A stretch of DNA of 11,691 nucleotides from Anaerolineaceae bacterium (GTDB lineage: Bacteria > Chloroflexota > Anaerolineae > Anaerolineales > Anaerolineaceae). Positions 1 to 6,996 of the stretch are shown in pieces. Every line of letters starts with the position of its first letter. The first letter of the stretch is position 1. Both the position numbers and the translations under genes were made by a program. The stretch is from positions 1-11,691 of the forward strand of contig JAQTMA010000125.1 of the NCBI GenBank assembly GCA_028714615.1, in the 5' to 3' direction. A model generated the notes under the pieces. The model ran no database searches, was not told the origin of the DNA, and worked only from the letters and a program-made list of their open reading frames with translations.

Positions 1-55
1 TCTCCAGGGGGAACGGCGAAGGAACGGAAAACGACCATTTTGCTGTGAAGTAAGG

Positions 56-69
56 ATTTGTTAACAAAT
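56..69. promoter_or_regulatory. 14-bp perfect palindrome upstream of the rho promoter
   Basis: ATTTGTTAACAAAT is a perfect palindrome centred about 30 bp before the predicted -35 box of the rho promoter. The position suits an activator or repressor site, but no matching regulator is known to me. AT-rich palindromes of this length also arise by chance, so this is only a candidate operator. Confidence 0.3.
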
Positions 70-85
70 TCATCCATTAATCAGC

Positions 86-114
86 TTGCGGATTGATTTT
101 TTGCATGATATAAT
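86..114 (+). promoter_or_regulatory. Predicted sigma-70-type promoter for rho
   Basis: TTGCGG at 86-91 and a consensus TATAAT at 109-114 are separated by exactly 17 bp. A TGA just before the -10 box gives an extended -10. Transcription would start near 121, leaving a leader of about 220 nt before the rho start codon. No other comparable promoter was noticed between here and rho. Confidence 0.65.
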
Positions 115-151
115 GGCACTGTTCTATTCTTGAACCACAATCCCCCGATTC

Positions 152-263
152 CATACGGCTTAACCTGCTGTCATCACCCGTAAACAGGTTAGCCTATATC
201 AACGGGAAGTTCTCGGCAAACATTATCATTTATCATACGGATTGTCCCTGTGCAAACAGGTTT
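152..263 (+). repeat. Duplicated hairpin motif in the rho leader
   Basis: The leader holds two imperfect copies of one block. Each begins CATACGG (152-158 and 234-240), then has a CCTG element, and ends AAACAGGTT (182-190 and 254-262). Each copy can fold: TAACCTG at 161-167 pairs with CAGGTTA at 185-191, and CCTGT at 247-251 pairs with ACAGG at 256-260. The first AACCTG can also pair with the second CAGGTT at 257-262, so alternative folds are possible. The rest of the leader, 264-341, shows no clear structure. Known: E. coli rho is autoregulated by attenuation within its leader. A similar role here is inference. Confidence 0.4.
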
Positions 264-341
264 AGGGTGGCACGAGCACTTTATAGATTGCCGTATTCGT
301 CGAACTATCTTTTCATGACCAAAGAAGAATAAAAAAATCCC

Positions 342-1616
342 ATGAGAATTCTTGAACTTGAAAGTAGCTCTCTGGCCGGGCTGCGTCAAATGGCCAGGGA
401 CCTGAACGTGCCAAACGCAGCGCGTTTAAAGAAAGAAAACCTGATCCTGCGCATCCGGCAGATGGAAGCTGAGCGCGAGGGATTGGAAGTGCGCGGCGGC
501 ATCCTCGAGATCATGAGCGAGGGCGTCGGATTCCTGCGGACCAACTACCAAATTGGAACGGAAGACGTCTACGTCTCCCAGGCCCAATTGCGCCGCTATG
601 AACTGCGCGCCGGCGACATGGTAATTGGCCACGTGCGCCCACCGCGCGAATCGGAAAAGCATTATGGCTTGCTCAAGGTCGAGTCAATCAACGGGTTGAA
701 TCCTGAAGAAGCTCGCAACCGGCCAACGTTTGAGAGCCTGACGCCGATCTTCCCCGACCGCCGCTTTGACCTCGAGACCGAGCACGGCCCGCTCTCTTCA
801 CGCCTGATCAACCTGATCGCCCCGGTAGGCCGCGGCCAGCGCGGGATGATCGTCTCTCCCCCTAAAGCCGGAAAAACGACCATCCTCAAGCACATCGCCA
901 ACTCGATTTCGACCCAATACCCAGACGTACACCTGATCATGGCCCTCATCGGCGAGCGTCCGGAAGAGGTGACCGATATGGACCGCTCGGTAGACGCTGA
1001 AGTCGTAGCTTCTACCTTTGACGAGCCTGTTTCTTCCCACGTCCGTACCGCTGAGATCGCTCTGGATCGCGCCAAACGCCTGACCGAAATTGGCCGTGAC
1101 GTGGTCATTTTAATGGATTCTCTCACTCGCCTGGCGCGTGCTTACAACCTGGTGGTCAATCCATCCGGCCGCACGCTCTCCGGTGGTATGGATCCTTCTG
1201 CTCTCTACCCGCCCAAGCGTTTCTTCGGCGCCGCGCGCAACCTGGAAGAAGGCGGTTCGCTGACCATCATTGCCACTGCGCTGATCGACACTGGTTCACG
1301 CCTGGACGACGTTGTCTACGAAGAATTCAAAGGCACCGGCAACATGGAACTACACCTTTCCCGCCGCCTGCAAGAACGCCGCATCTTCCCCGCTATCGAC
1401 ATCGAGCGCTCTTCCACCCGCCGTGAAGAACTCCTATTGGGCCCCGACCTGCTCCAACGGGTATGGCTGATGCGCCGCATGTACCTGCAGATGATCGGCC
1501 AGGCGCCCCAGGGCGCCGGAATGGACCCAGCGGTTGCCACCGAGGCGATTCTCCAGCGCATGGTGAAAGCCCGCACCAATGAAGATTTCCTGGAGAGCCT
1601 GACCGAGGACCGGTGA
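342..1616 (+). CDS. rho: Transcription termination factor Rho
   Basis: Rho is a hexameric RNA-dependent ATPase and helicase that binds nascent RNA and dissociates the transcription complex. The 424-residue product matches the usual length of about 420. Residues 1-45 form the N-terminal helical domain. A cold-shock-like RNA-binding domain follows, with the RNP-like motifs GVGFLR at 61-66 and DVYVSQ at 75-80. The ATPase core has Walker A PPKAGKTT at about 173-180, GERPEEVTDM at 204-213, Walker B ending ILMD at 256-259, the Q-loop region NPSGRTLSGG at 273-282 and the R-loop region EFKGTGNMEL at 328-337. STRREELL near 358-365 carries the probable arginine finger. No N-terminal insertion is present. 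The start aligns with E. coli Rho from its first residues. An in-frame upstream ATG at 315 is closed by a stop after five codons. The Shine-Dalgarno is weak (AAAGAAG, A-rich). The stop overlaps the next start. Confidence 0.98.
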   Translation: MRILELESSSLAGLRQMARDLNVPNAARLKKENLILRIRQMEAEREGLEVRGGILEIMSEGVGFLRTNYQIGTEDVYVSQAQLRRYELRAGDMVIGHVRPPRESEKHYGLLKVESINGLNPEEARNRPTFESLTPIFPDRRFDLETEHGPLSSRLINLIAPVGRGQRGMIVSPPKAGKTTILKHIANSISTQYPDVHLIMALIGERPEEVTDMDRSVDAEVVASTFDEPVSSHVRTAEIALDRAKRLTEIGRDVVILMDSLTRLARAYNLVVNPSGRTLSGGMDPSALYPPKRFFGAARNLEEGGSLTIIATALIDTGSRLDDVVYEEFKGTGNMELHLSRRLQERRIFPAIDIERSSTRREELLLGPDLLQRVWLMRRMYLQMIGQAPQGAGMDPAVATEAILQRMVKARTNEDFLESLTEDR

Positions 1617-2722
1617 ACCCCAAACCCGCAAAAATAGCGGAACCCGCTCCTTCCAGTTCCCCTTTGGATGTCTGGTTACCCCGCATCGCGTGGGTCGTCG
1701 CCATAGCCCTGGTGATGCTGGTGGCAGCGGTTGCCATTTGGCGACCGGGTTTCGCTTTCGCTCCTGCATCAACCTCGAACAGCTTCGCCGCGTACACCCC
1801 TGCACCGGTTAAACCTGGCGCTGTTCCCAGCGTGGACCTGGACGCATTCTCGCCGGATACTGGCGTGTATGCCCTGGTTCGCTTTGCCAATCCTCACACC
1901 GTCATCCCCACCGACCGCCCCTCCGACGAAATCAAGCAGCACCAGGTGGTTGCCGGGGATGCCCTGTTTGCGATCGCCGTCGAGTATAAGATTAAGCCCG
2001 AATCGCTATTGTGGGCAAACTATGCTGCGTTGAACGATAACGCCGACATGCTTTCCATCGGTCAAACCCTGTTTATCCCACCCGAAGATGGGGTGTTGTA
2101 CCAATGGAAAGAAGGTGATAGCCTGGAAGCTGTAGCGTCGCGCTTCAACGTCACTGTAGAAACCATCACCGGCTATCCGGGCAACCACCTGGACATGGCC
2201 AATCCCGTTGTCAAACCGGGACAATGGATTCTGGCGCCAGGCGGGCATCGCGAGTTCAAATCCTGGGTGGTGCCGATGGTGTTCCGGCCGAAATCCGGGG
2301 TGATGAAGAACATCCTCGGCCCGGGTGGCTGCGACGTCAGCGGCGGATTGGTCGGCGGCGGCGCATTCGTCTGGCCGAGCGTCAACCACGTTCTCTCCGG
2401 CAATGATTTCTGGTCTGGCCACATGGGCATCGACATTGCTGCCGGGATGGGCGCAGCCATCTACGCTTCCGATAGTGGGGTGGTCGTCTATGCGGGACCG
2501 ATCGGCGGCGGATACGGGAACATGATCATGATCGACCACGGTAACGGTTACCAGACCCTATATGGGCATCTTTCCGGCATCAACGTGCGTTGCGGCGGTA
2601 ACGTGGTGCGCGGGCAATTGATCGGACTGGCCGGCAGCACCGGCAACTCAACCGGCCCGCACCTCCACTTCGAGGTACGCTACCTGGGCGGTTTCATCAA
2701 CCCCTGGAAAGTCCTTCCCTGA
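1613..2722 (+). CDS. Membrane-anchored LysM/M23 metallopeptidase
   Basis: This is a probable cell-wall endopeptidase of the LytM/M23 family. Residues 1-23 are polar, then one hydrophobic segment at about 24-43 should anchor the protein with its bulk outside. Two LysM-like glycan-binding modules follow, at about 107-157 and 161-209; the second is divergent. The M23 domain covers about 265-365. Its zinc and catalytic residues are intact: HMGID (H270, D274), YGHL (H319) and HLH (H350, H352), so it is probably active rather than a degenerate EnvC/NlpD-type activator. The only two cysteines, C240 and C327, both lie on the exported side and could form a disulfide. The GTG start overlaps the rho stop as GTGA, so it is probably read by translational coupling from the rho message. 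A strong hairpin terminator follows 14 bp after the stop. Substrate and role in growth or division are not visible from sequence. Confidence 0.92.
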   Translation: MNPKPAKIAEPAPSSSPLDVWLPRIAWVVAIALVMLVAAVAIWRPGFAFAPASTSNSFAAYTPAPVKPGAVPSVDLDAFSPDTGVYALVRFANPHTVIPTDRPSDEIKQHQVVAGDALFAIAVEYKIKPESLLWANYAALNDNADMLSIGQTLFIPPEDGVLYQWKEGDSLEAVASRFNVTVETITGYPGNHLDMANPVVKPGQWILAPGGHREFKSWVVPMVFRPKSGVMKNILGPGGCDVSGGLVGGGAFVWPSVNHVLSGNDFWSGHMGIDIAAGMGAAIYASDSGVVVYAGPIGGGYGNMIMIDHGNGYQTLYGHLSGINVRCGGNVVRGQLIGLAGSTGNSTGPHLHFEVRYLGGFINPWKVLP

Positions 2723-2736
2723 TTTCCAAATCGTAG

Positions 2737-2764
2737 AGACGCCCCGCTGGGGCGTCTTGCTTTT
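2737..2764 (+). terminator. Intrinsic terminator of the rho-M23 operon
   Basis: A perfect 9-bp stem, AGACGCCCC (2737-2745) with GGGGCGTCT (2749-2757), closes a 3-nt GCT loop and is followed by TGCTTTT. It sits 14 bp after the M23 stop. Its 3' arm and T-run are the first unit of the tandem array that follows. Confidence 0.75.
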
Positions 2765-2845
2765 CGCTGGGGCGTCTTGCTTTTCGCTGGGGCGTCTCGC
2801 TTTTCGCTGGGGCGTCTCGCTTTTCGCTGGGGTGTCTCGCTTTTC
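2746..2845. repeat. Five tandem 20-bp copies of a half-terminator
   Basis: Five head-to-tail units start at 2746, 2766, 2786, 2806 and 2826. Units 1 and 2 read GCTGGGGCGTCTTGCTTTTC. Units 3 and 4 change one T to C, and unit 5 also has GGGGTGTCT in place of GGGGCGTCT. Each unit is the loop, 3' stem arm and T-run of the preceding terminator. The single 5' arm AGACGCCCC at 2737 is not repeated. The change in unit 5 still allows a G-U pair with that arm. There are no spacers, so this is not a CRISPR array, and the 20-bp period is not a multiple of three. Confidence 0.9.
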
Positions 2846-3138
2846 GCCCACCGCATCTTTCCCGACCATCTATAAGGTAATAGAGATCAACCCTCAATTT
2901 CGGGCCAGGCCAGCAATCCCTCGGTTTCTGCAGCTCGGTGAAGAGGTTTATCGTATCGGCTACAGGATCACTCGTGGTCCTCTACAACCAGATCCGACAA
3001 TAATCGCCCACCCCGATTGATGACCTTGGGCTGATTTGGAAGGAGCGACTGGCAGCCCGCCTTCCCCTTTTAGCCTATAATTCAGTTGCACCCGTTTCTT
3101 TCTATTTCAACACTACGAACATCTTCATATGGAGTGAA
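2846..3138. other. Non-coding gap before the BTAD regulator
   Basis: No convincing gene is seen in these 293 bases. A short + strand reading frame crossing 2757-3020 is made mostly of the tandem repeat and looks artefactual. Near the end there is a weak inverted repeat, GGAAGG (3038-3043) with CCTTCC (3060-3065), followed by CCTTTT, and then a -10-like TATAAT. Confidence 0.5.
3076..3081 (+). promoter_or_regulatory. -10 box, probable promoter of the BTAD regulator gene
   Basis: A consensus TATAAT lies 57 bp before the proposed start of the regulator. No good -35 hexamer lies 16-18 bp upstream (CAGCCC at 3053-3058), so the promoter may depend on an activator. The inverted repeat GGAAGG/CCTTCC at 3038-3065 occupies the -35 region and could be an operator. 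Confidence 0.4.
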
Positions 3139-5073
3139 TTGAATCAAGCACGCTCGGTTGAGGATTGGATCGCCGAAAGCAAAGCGCTCGAAGACCGGGG
3201 AGAGATCCCCGAAGCGCTCCAGGCTGCGCGAATTGCTCTCGACCTGGCACAAGGGCGGTCAGATTCGCATGGGATGGCGGCCGCCAGCGTCCAGCAGGCC
3301 TACCTTGAATTCCGCCTGGGCCACTACCAGAAAGCGCGGAATATCGCCCAAGACAGCCTGGCTCTCTCAGGACCCCTGGATCCAGCCCGAGCAGATGCTT
3401 ACCTCATCCTGGGGAATGTCTCTGCCGAGACAGATTCCCTCGCGGCCGCTGAAATCTGGTACTTGGAGGCAGCCGATCTCAGCCGCACGATTGGATACGC
3501 GCACGTCCGTTGCCGCTCGCAGCACAACCTGGCTATGGGAGTGTACATCCCGCGCGGGAAGTTCGACCTGGCCATGGCCTCCGGAGAAGAGGCTTACCGG
3601 TTGGCAGCCCAGACTTGGAGCAATTATCTCCCCTATCCCCTGACCACCTTGACCTGGATCTACCAGATTACCGGGCACACCTCCCTGGCGCGCCAAACCC
3701 TGGAGATGCTGGGAAAGGCTTACTTACCCGGCTCGCTCCACGAGGGGTATTACCACTTCCTGGCTGGGCAAATCGCGCTGGACGAGGACAACCCTCCGGA
3801 GACAAGCGCGATTGGCCATTTTCTGCGCGGACGATCGATCGCCGAAGCGATCGGCGAGCCGGGGCTGAACGTACAGGTCCGGCTTGGACTGAGCCGCTGC
3901 TATCGGCGCTTAGCTGCGGTCAGTAGCGCCCGGGTATGGGCGGAGGATGCCCTAGAAATCGCCCGGCGCGCCGGCTACGCCCACATGCAGGGGCTGGCAT
4001 GCATCGAACTAGGTCGCGCAGCCTGGATGGATAAACACAACCAGGCAGCAGAGGAGCTTTTTCACCAGGCAATCGAGATACTTGAACCCATCCAGGCCGA
4101 GTACGACCTGGCGCGTGTATATCTCGAGCTGGCCGGTCTGCTCCTGGAGCAGCATAGCCCCGGGGTTCGCGCGGCCTGGAAGGAGGCCTGCCGGCGCATC
4201 CTGGTTGGTGGATATCTCTTCCTGATTGATCGTCGGGTGCAGCGGGTCTATCCCCTGTTGGCCGAGTTTGTCAACGACCGCCAGGCAGACCTGCGCCTGG
4301 CAAGCGCCCAACTGTTGGAGCGGTTGAGCCAGGTACCGCCTCCCCCCTTGAGAATTGTCACCCTTGGGAAATTCGAGGTTACCCAGGGATCACGACGCAT
4401 CCCGGCCAGGCTGCTAGGCCAGCGCAATGCGGGGGAACTCTTAGCGCTCTTACTATTCAGCCCCCAACACTGCCTCTCTGTCGAACAAGTGAGCGAGGCT
4501 TTGTGGCCAGATAAGGAATTGGGGGCTACCCAGCACCTGCTGCACCACACCACCTCAGCCTTACGACAAGCATTAGAACCGAATCTGCCCGCCCGATTAC
4601 CTTCTCGCTACGTGCAGGTTGAGGCAGGCCAGGTCGCCCTGAACCTGCCTCCCGGTAGCTGGGTGGATTTTGACGCTTTCGCAAAACACTGCAAGGGGGG
4701 CGAGTGGGAAGCGGCGCTTGGGCTGTATGGGGGTGACCTTTTGCCACCCTACCTCTATGCCAATTGGACCACCCTTTTGCGCCAGAAGGTAGTTTTCTGG
4801 CTTCTGGCTGCTCTTGCCAACCAGTCCCAGAAACGCCTTGACGAAAACAATTATGTAGAAGCCCTCGAGCTGTGCCAGCGCTTGCTGGCGCTAGAACCCT
4901 GGCACGAGTGCGGTGTGGCCATCGGCATGCGCGCTTGCCTGGGCTTGGGTGACCCGGCCGGCGCCTTGCGGTTATATCGCAGCCTGGAGCGGTCATTGTG
5001 TAGCGAGCTGGGCGTCCAGCCCCAAGATGACCTGCGTGCCCTGGCAGAAGAAATTTTCCGAAAGACAGTCTAA
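3139..5073 (+). CDS. TPR-wHTH-BTAD transcriptional activator (SARP/AfsR-like)
   Basis: This is a cytoplasmic DNA-binding regulator of 644 residues. About 1-390 is a solenoid of TPR-like helical pairs, for example PEALQAARIALDLA near 24-37 and QAAEELFHQAIEILEP near 302-317. An OmpR-type winged helix covers about 403-505, beginning LRIVTLGKFEV and including the helix-turn-helix region LSVEQVSEALWPDKELGA. A bacterial transcriptional activator domain (BTAD) covers about 509-642, with VDFDAF at its start, YGGDLLPPY near 530 and ELGVQPQDDLRALAEEI at the end. Known SARP/AfsR proteins place wHTH-BTAD at the N-terminus, while large MalT-like regulators carry an AAA/NB-ARC ATPase before the TPRs. Here the order is TPR first and no P-loop is present. 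The TTG start is inferred from GGAG 4 nt upstream; nearby ATG and GTG codons run into stops. A likely target is the downstream pair, but the ligand is unknown. Confidence 0.85.
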   Translation: MNQARSVEDWIAESKALEDRGEIPEALQAARIALDLAQGRSDSHGMAAASVQQAYLEFRLGHYQKARNIAQDSLALSGPLDPARADAYLILGNVSAETDSLAAAEIWYLEAADLSRTIGYAHVRCRSQHNLAMGVYIPRGKFDLAMASGEEAYRLAAQTWSNYLPYPLTTLTWIYQITGHTSLARQTLEMLGKAYLPGSLHEGYYHFLAGQIALDEDNPPETSAIGHFLRGRSIAEAIGEPGLNVQVRLGLSRCYRRLAAVSSARVWAEDALEIARRAGYAHMQGLACIELGRAAWMDKHNQAAEELFHQAIEILEPIQAEYDLARVYLELAGLLLEQHSPGVRAAWKEACRRILVGGYLFLIDRRVQRVYPLLAEFVNDRQADLRLASAQLLERLSQVPPPPLRIVTLGKFEVTQGSRRIPARLLGQRNAGELLALLLFSPQHCLSVEQVSEALWPDKELGATQHLLHHTTSALRQALEPNLPARLPSRYVQVEAGQVALNLPPGSWVDFDAFAKHCKGGEWEAALGLYGGDLLPPYLYANWTTLLRQKVVFWLLAALANQSQKRLDENNYVEALELCQRLLALEPWHECGVAIGMRACLGLGDPAGALRLYRSLERSLCSELGVQPQDDLRALAEEIFRKTV

Positions 5074-5158
5074 ATTTAGAATTATCTGGGATTCTCTGAT
5101 TTTGGGAGTGATCTGGTAGACCGCTAGGCTTTAATAGAAACTGGATAGAGGCATTCCC

Positions 5159-5386
5159 ATGCATGCGGTCTTGACTTTTGTCCTGCGTCTACTCGTCGAT
5201 TCGGACACGCCCGGCCTGCTGTGCGGCTCACTGCAGCAGGTCCCCGAAGAGCAACCGGCCACCTTCGTCGATGGGCAGGCTCTCCTCCGGCTGCTCGAAG
5301 ATGCCAGTACGGCAGAGGGAGCGCCTTGTCCGGGAGAAACTTCGGAAGAATCACGCCACCCAAAGGATTATGATCTGCTATCTTGA
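5159..5386 (+). CDS. Small unrecognised protein, 75 aa
   Basis: I do not recognise this protein with confidence. It is a 75-residue, cysteine-poor, acidic-leaning polypeptide. It begins MHAVLTFVLRLLVDSDTP, continues with a helical-looking stretch DGQALLRLLEDA near 38-49, and ends in a polar tail. It has no signal peptide or clear membrane segment. Support for its being real: a GAGG ribosome-binding site 7 nt before the ATG, codons with mostly G or C in the third position, and a stop TGA sitting within the translation start region of the next gene. It lies 85 bp after the BTAD regulator and directly before the secreted DUF1566 protein, so the three are probably one transcription unit. It might be an adaptor or regulatory partner, but that is a guess from position only. 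Confidence 0.6.
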   Translation: MHAVLTFVLRLLVDSDTPGLLCGSLQQVPEEQPATFVDGQALLRLLEDASTAEGAPCPGETSEESRHPKDYDLLS

Positions 5387-5387
5387 T

Positions 5388-5394
5388 GGAGGAG
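5388..5394 (+). promoter_or_regulatory. Ribosome-binding site that fixes the DUF1566 start at 5398
   Basis: GGAGGAG lies just upstream of ATG 5398, with 5 nt between GGAGG and the start. An alternative ATG at 5386 would place this site inside the coding region and add MEEL before the signal peptide. Starting at 5398 gives a canonical MKKQ-type signal peptide, so 5398 is preferred. Confidence 0.7.
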
Positions 5395-5397
5395 CTG

Positions 5398-6996
5398 ATG
5401 AAAAAGCAAATTGCAGTCTCACTTTCAATCTTGCTGGCATTATCGATCTTTACAACAACGGCATTGGCCGGGAGCGTGATTAACCTACCGAAAACCCACC
5501 TAACTACCTGTATGGGAATGCCATGCCCCGGTAGTGGCCAGGATGGTGAGTACCAGGCCGGGGTAGCCTGGCCATCGCCACGCTTTACCAATAACGGCGA
5601 CGGTACCTTAACCGACCGTCTGACCGGACTGACCTGGATGCAGGATGTAGAGTGCCTGGCCAAAAACTACCGTAAACAAACGAACATCTGGCCATCGGAG
5701 GGCACCTACTTTGCGGATGCGCTGCAAGCAATTAAGGACCTTAATGACGGTAAATACCCCCTGTGTGATACCGGTCATTACGATTGGCGCATGCCCAACA
5801 TCCGTGAGCTTTTCAGCCTGTCTCTCCTCTACAAACAGCAGGTCACTGCACAGCTCAACGCGGAAGGGTTCATCAACATGAACGGCATTATGAACCCAAT
5901 CTCATCCACCACGGTCGAGGATTCACCCCGCTATGCATATGCCTTCTTTCCGGATTATGGCAACAAAATTGACGTAAAAACCAAGGAAATGGCTGCCAGT
6001 ACCAACCTGTGGCCAGTCAGAGGGATATCGAACGGCGTCGCCCAGGTACCCAAAACGGGCCAGACAACCTGCTACGAGCCGTTGCATTATGGGATGCCCA
6101 ACATCGTCCCCTGCGGCGGCAGCGGCGAGGATGGCGAGCTCCAGGCAGGCGCTAGCTACCCTGCCAGGCGCTTCACGGATAATGCCGATGGAACAATTAC
6201 CGATCAGCTTACCGGACTGATGTGGCTCAAAGATGCCGATTGCATGGGCGGTCCAGCGCCTACCGGCGATGCGTATGACTTCATTACCCATCTCAAGCAA
6301 GGGACGGTAGACGGGGCTGCCTGTGGCTATGTAACCGGGAAATATAACGATTGGCGCCTTCCCAACCTCTATGAACTATATAGTCTGGTGGATTACAAGG
6401 GAGATAATGTAGCGCGGCTCAACCAGGTATTCAGCCATGTCCGGCAGGATGCTCCTTATTTCTCATCGAGCCGAAATTGGTATGTGCATCTCTATTACGG
6501 GACGGTTGATCAGAATACCCACGCAGACAGTATGTATGTATTACCCGTCCGAGGCGGTATTTTCGCGGATACACCACCTACACAACCGGTGCTCTACCGG
6601 AATTTCTTTGATGGAAAGCCTGGCAGTGTCTTCTTCTTGACCGGCCATCATTTCAAAATGGATTGTGCTCTGACTCTATCGGTCAATGGCTTTACCGGGG
6701 GTGATTGGTCGATCACAACCTCCGGAAATGGGGAATTATCGATACAAATCGGAACGGATGCTGCGGATCCGGGCATCTATAATATCTCTACCTTCGGTGA
6801 CTGCAGCCCGTCGAGCCAATCCGTGTCCAATCCTTGGTTGCAGGGGGAGCTCACTCACGTTACAGCCAGTACCACCATCCACATCGATCCAAATGCGCCG
6901 CTCAGAGCAGTAGAAGGTGATGGGCTATTGGTCCATATCCCAGCAGGGATTGCTATGACGAACCAACTATTTATACCTCTGGTGAAAAGACCGTAG
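5398..6996 (+). CDS. Secreted protein with two tandem DUF1566 (Lcl-like) repeats
   Basis: This is a 532-residue exported protein. Residues 1-24 are a signal peptide: KK, a hydrophobic core, and probable cleavage after ALA. Two homologous DUF1566 domains follow, at about 30-209 and 217-386. Each opens with PKT..TTC, then G(Q/E)DGE.QAG, RFT(N/D)N.DGT(L/I)TD.LTGL.W, a DWR(M/L)PN..EL(F/Y)SL block, and ends (W/L)PVRG. Four cysteines recur in order in each repeat: C38, C43, C86, C123 and C225, C239, C282, C309. Two disulfides per repeat are therefore likely. Residues about 395-500 look like a beta-rich region with C423 and C469, and the protein ends LFIPLVKRP. Members of this family are secreted or surface proteins of mostly unknown role; some are lectin-like or adhesin-associated. 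Base composition looks more A+T-rich than its neighbours. It may be controlled by the BTAD regulator upstream. The function is not assignable from sequence. Confidence 0.85.
   Translation: MKKQIAVSLSILLALSIFTTTALAGSVINLPKTHLTTCMGMPCPGSGQDGEYQAGVAWPSPRFTNNGDGTLTDRLTGLTWMQDVECLAKNYRKQTNIWPSEGTYFADALQAIKDLNDGKYPLCDTGHYDWRMPNIRELFSLSLLYKQQVTAQLNAEGFINMNGIMNPISSTTVEDSPRYAYAFFPDYGNKIDVKTKEMAASTNLWPVRGISNGVAQVPKTGQTTCYEPLHYGMPNIVPCGGSGEDGELQAGASYPARRFTDNADGTITDQLTGLMWLKDADCMGGPAPTGDAYDFITHLKQGTVDGAACGYVTGKYNDWRLPNLYELYSLVDYKGDNVARLNQVFSHVRQDAPYFSSSRNWYVHLYYGTVDQNTHADSMYVLPVRGGIFADTPPTQPVLYRNFFDGKPGSVFFLTGHHFKMDCALTLSVNGFTGGDWSITTSGNGELSIQIGTDAADPGIYNISTFGDCSPSSQSVSNPWLQGELTHVTASTTIHIDPNAPLRAVEGDGLLVHIPAGIAMTNQLFIPLVKRP

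Noticed and set aside
315..332. Five-codon minigene (ATG to TAA) just before rho, in the same frame
   Set aside because: It has no ribosome-binding site of its own and is too short to judge; probably chance, although translation there could affect rho initiation.
1393..1890. 165-codon minus-strand open frame across the rho/M23 junction
   Set aside because: It is antisense to two clear genes and its product resembles no family.
2746..2845. Possible CRISPR array
   Set aside because: The units are directly adjacent with no spacers, and each is half of a terminator.
2648..2897. Minus-strand reading frames with repeated PSEK.DAPAK-type peptides
   Set aside because: They are the 20-bp tandem terminator repeat read in antisense, with no ribosome-binding site and overlap into the M23 gene.
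5078..5095. AGAAT/ATTCT hairpin after the BTAD regulator as a terminator
   Set aside because: The stem is only 5 bp and AT-rich, and the downstream genes appear to belong to the same unit.
4526..5164. 212-codon minus-strand open frame
   Set aside because: It lies opposite the well-supported BTAD regulator, and its product has no recognisable domain; it is a shadow of GC-rich coding sequence.
5383..5397. Earlier starts (TTG 5383, ATG 5386) for the DUF1566 protein
   Set aside because: Both would spoil the signal peptide; GGAGGAG is placed for ATG 5398.
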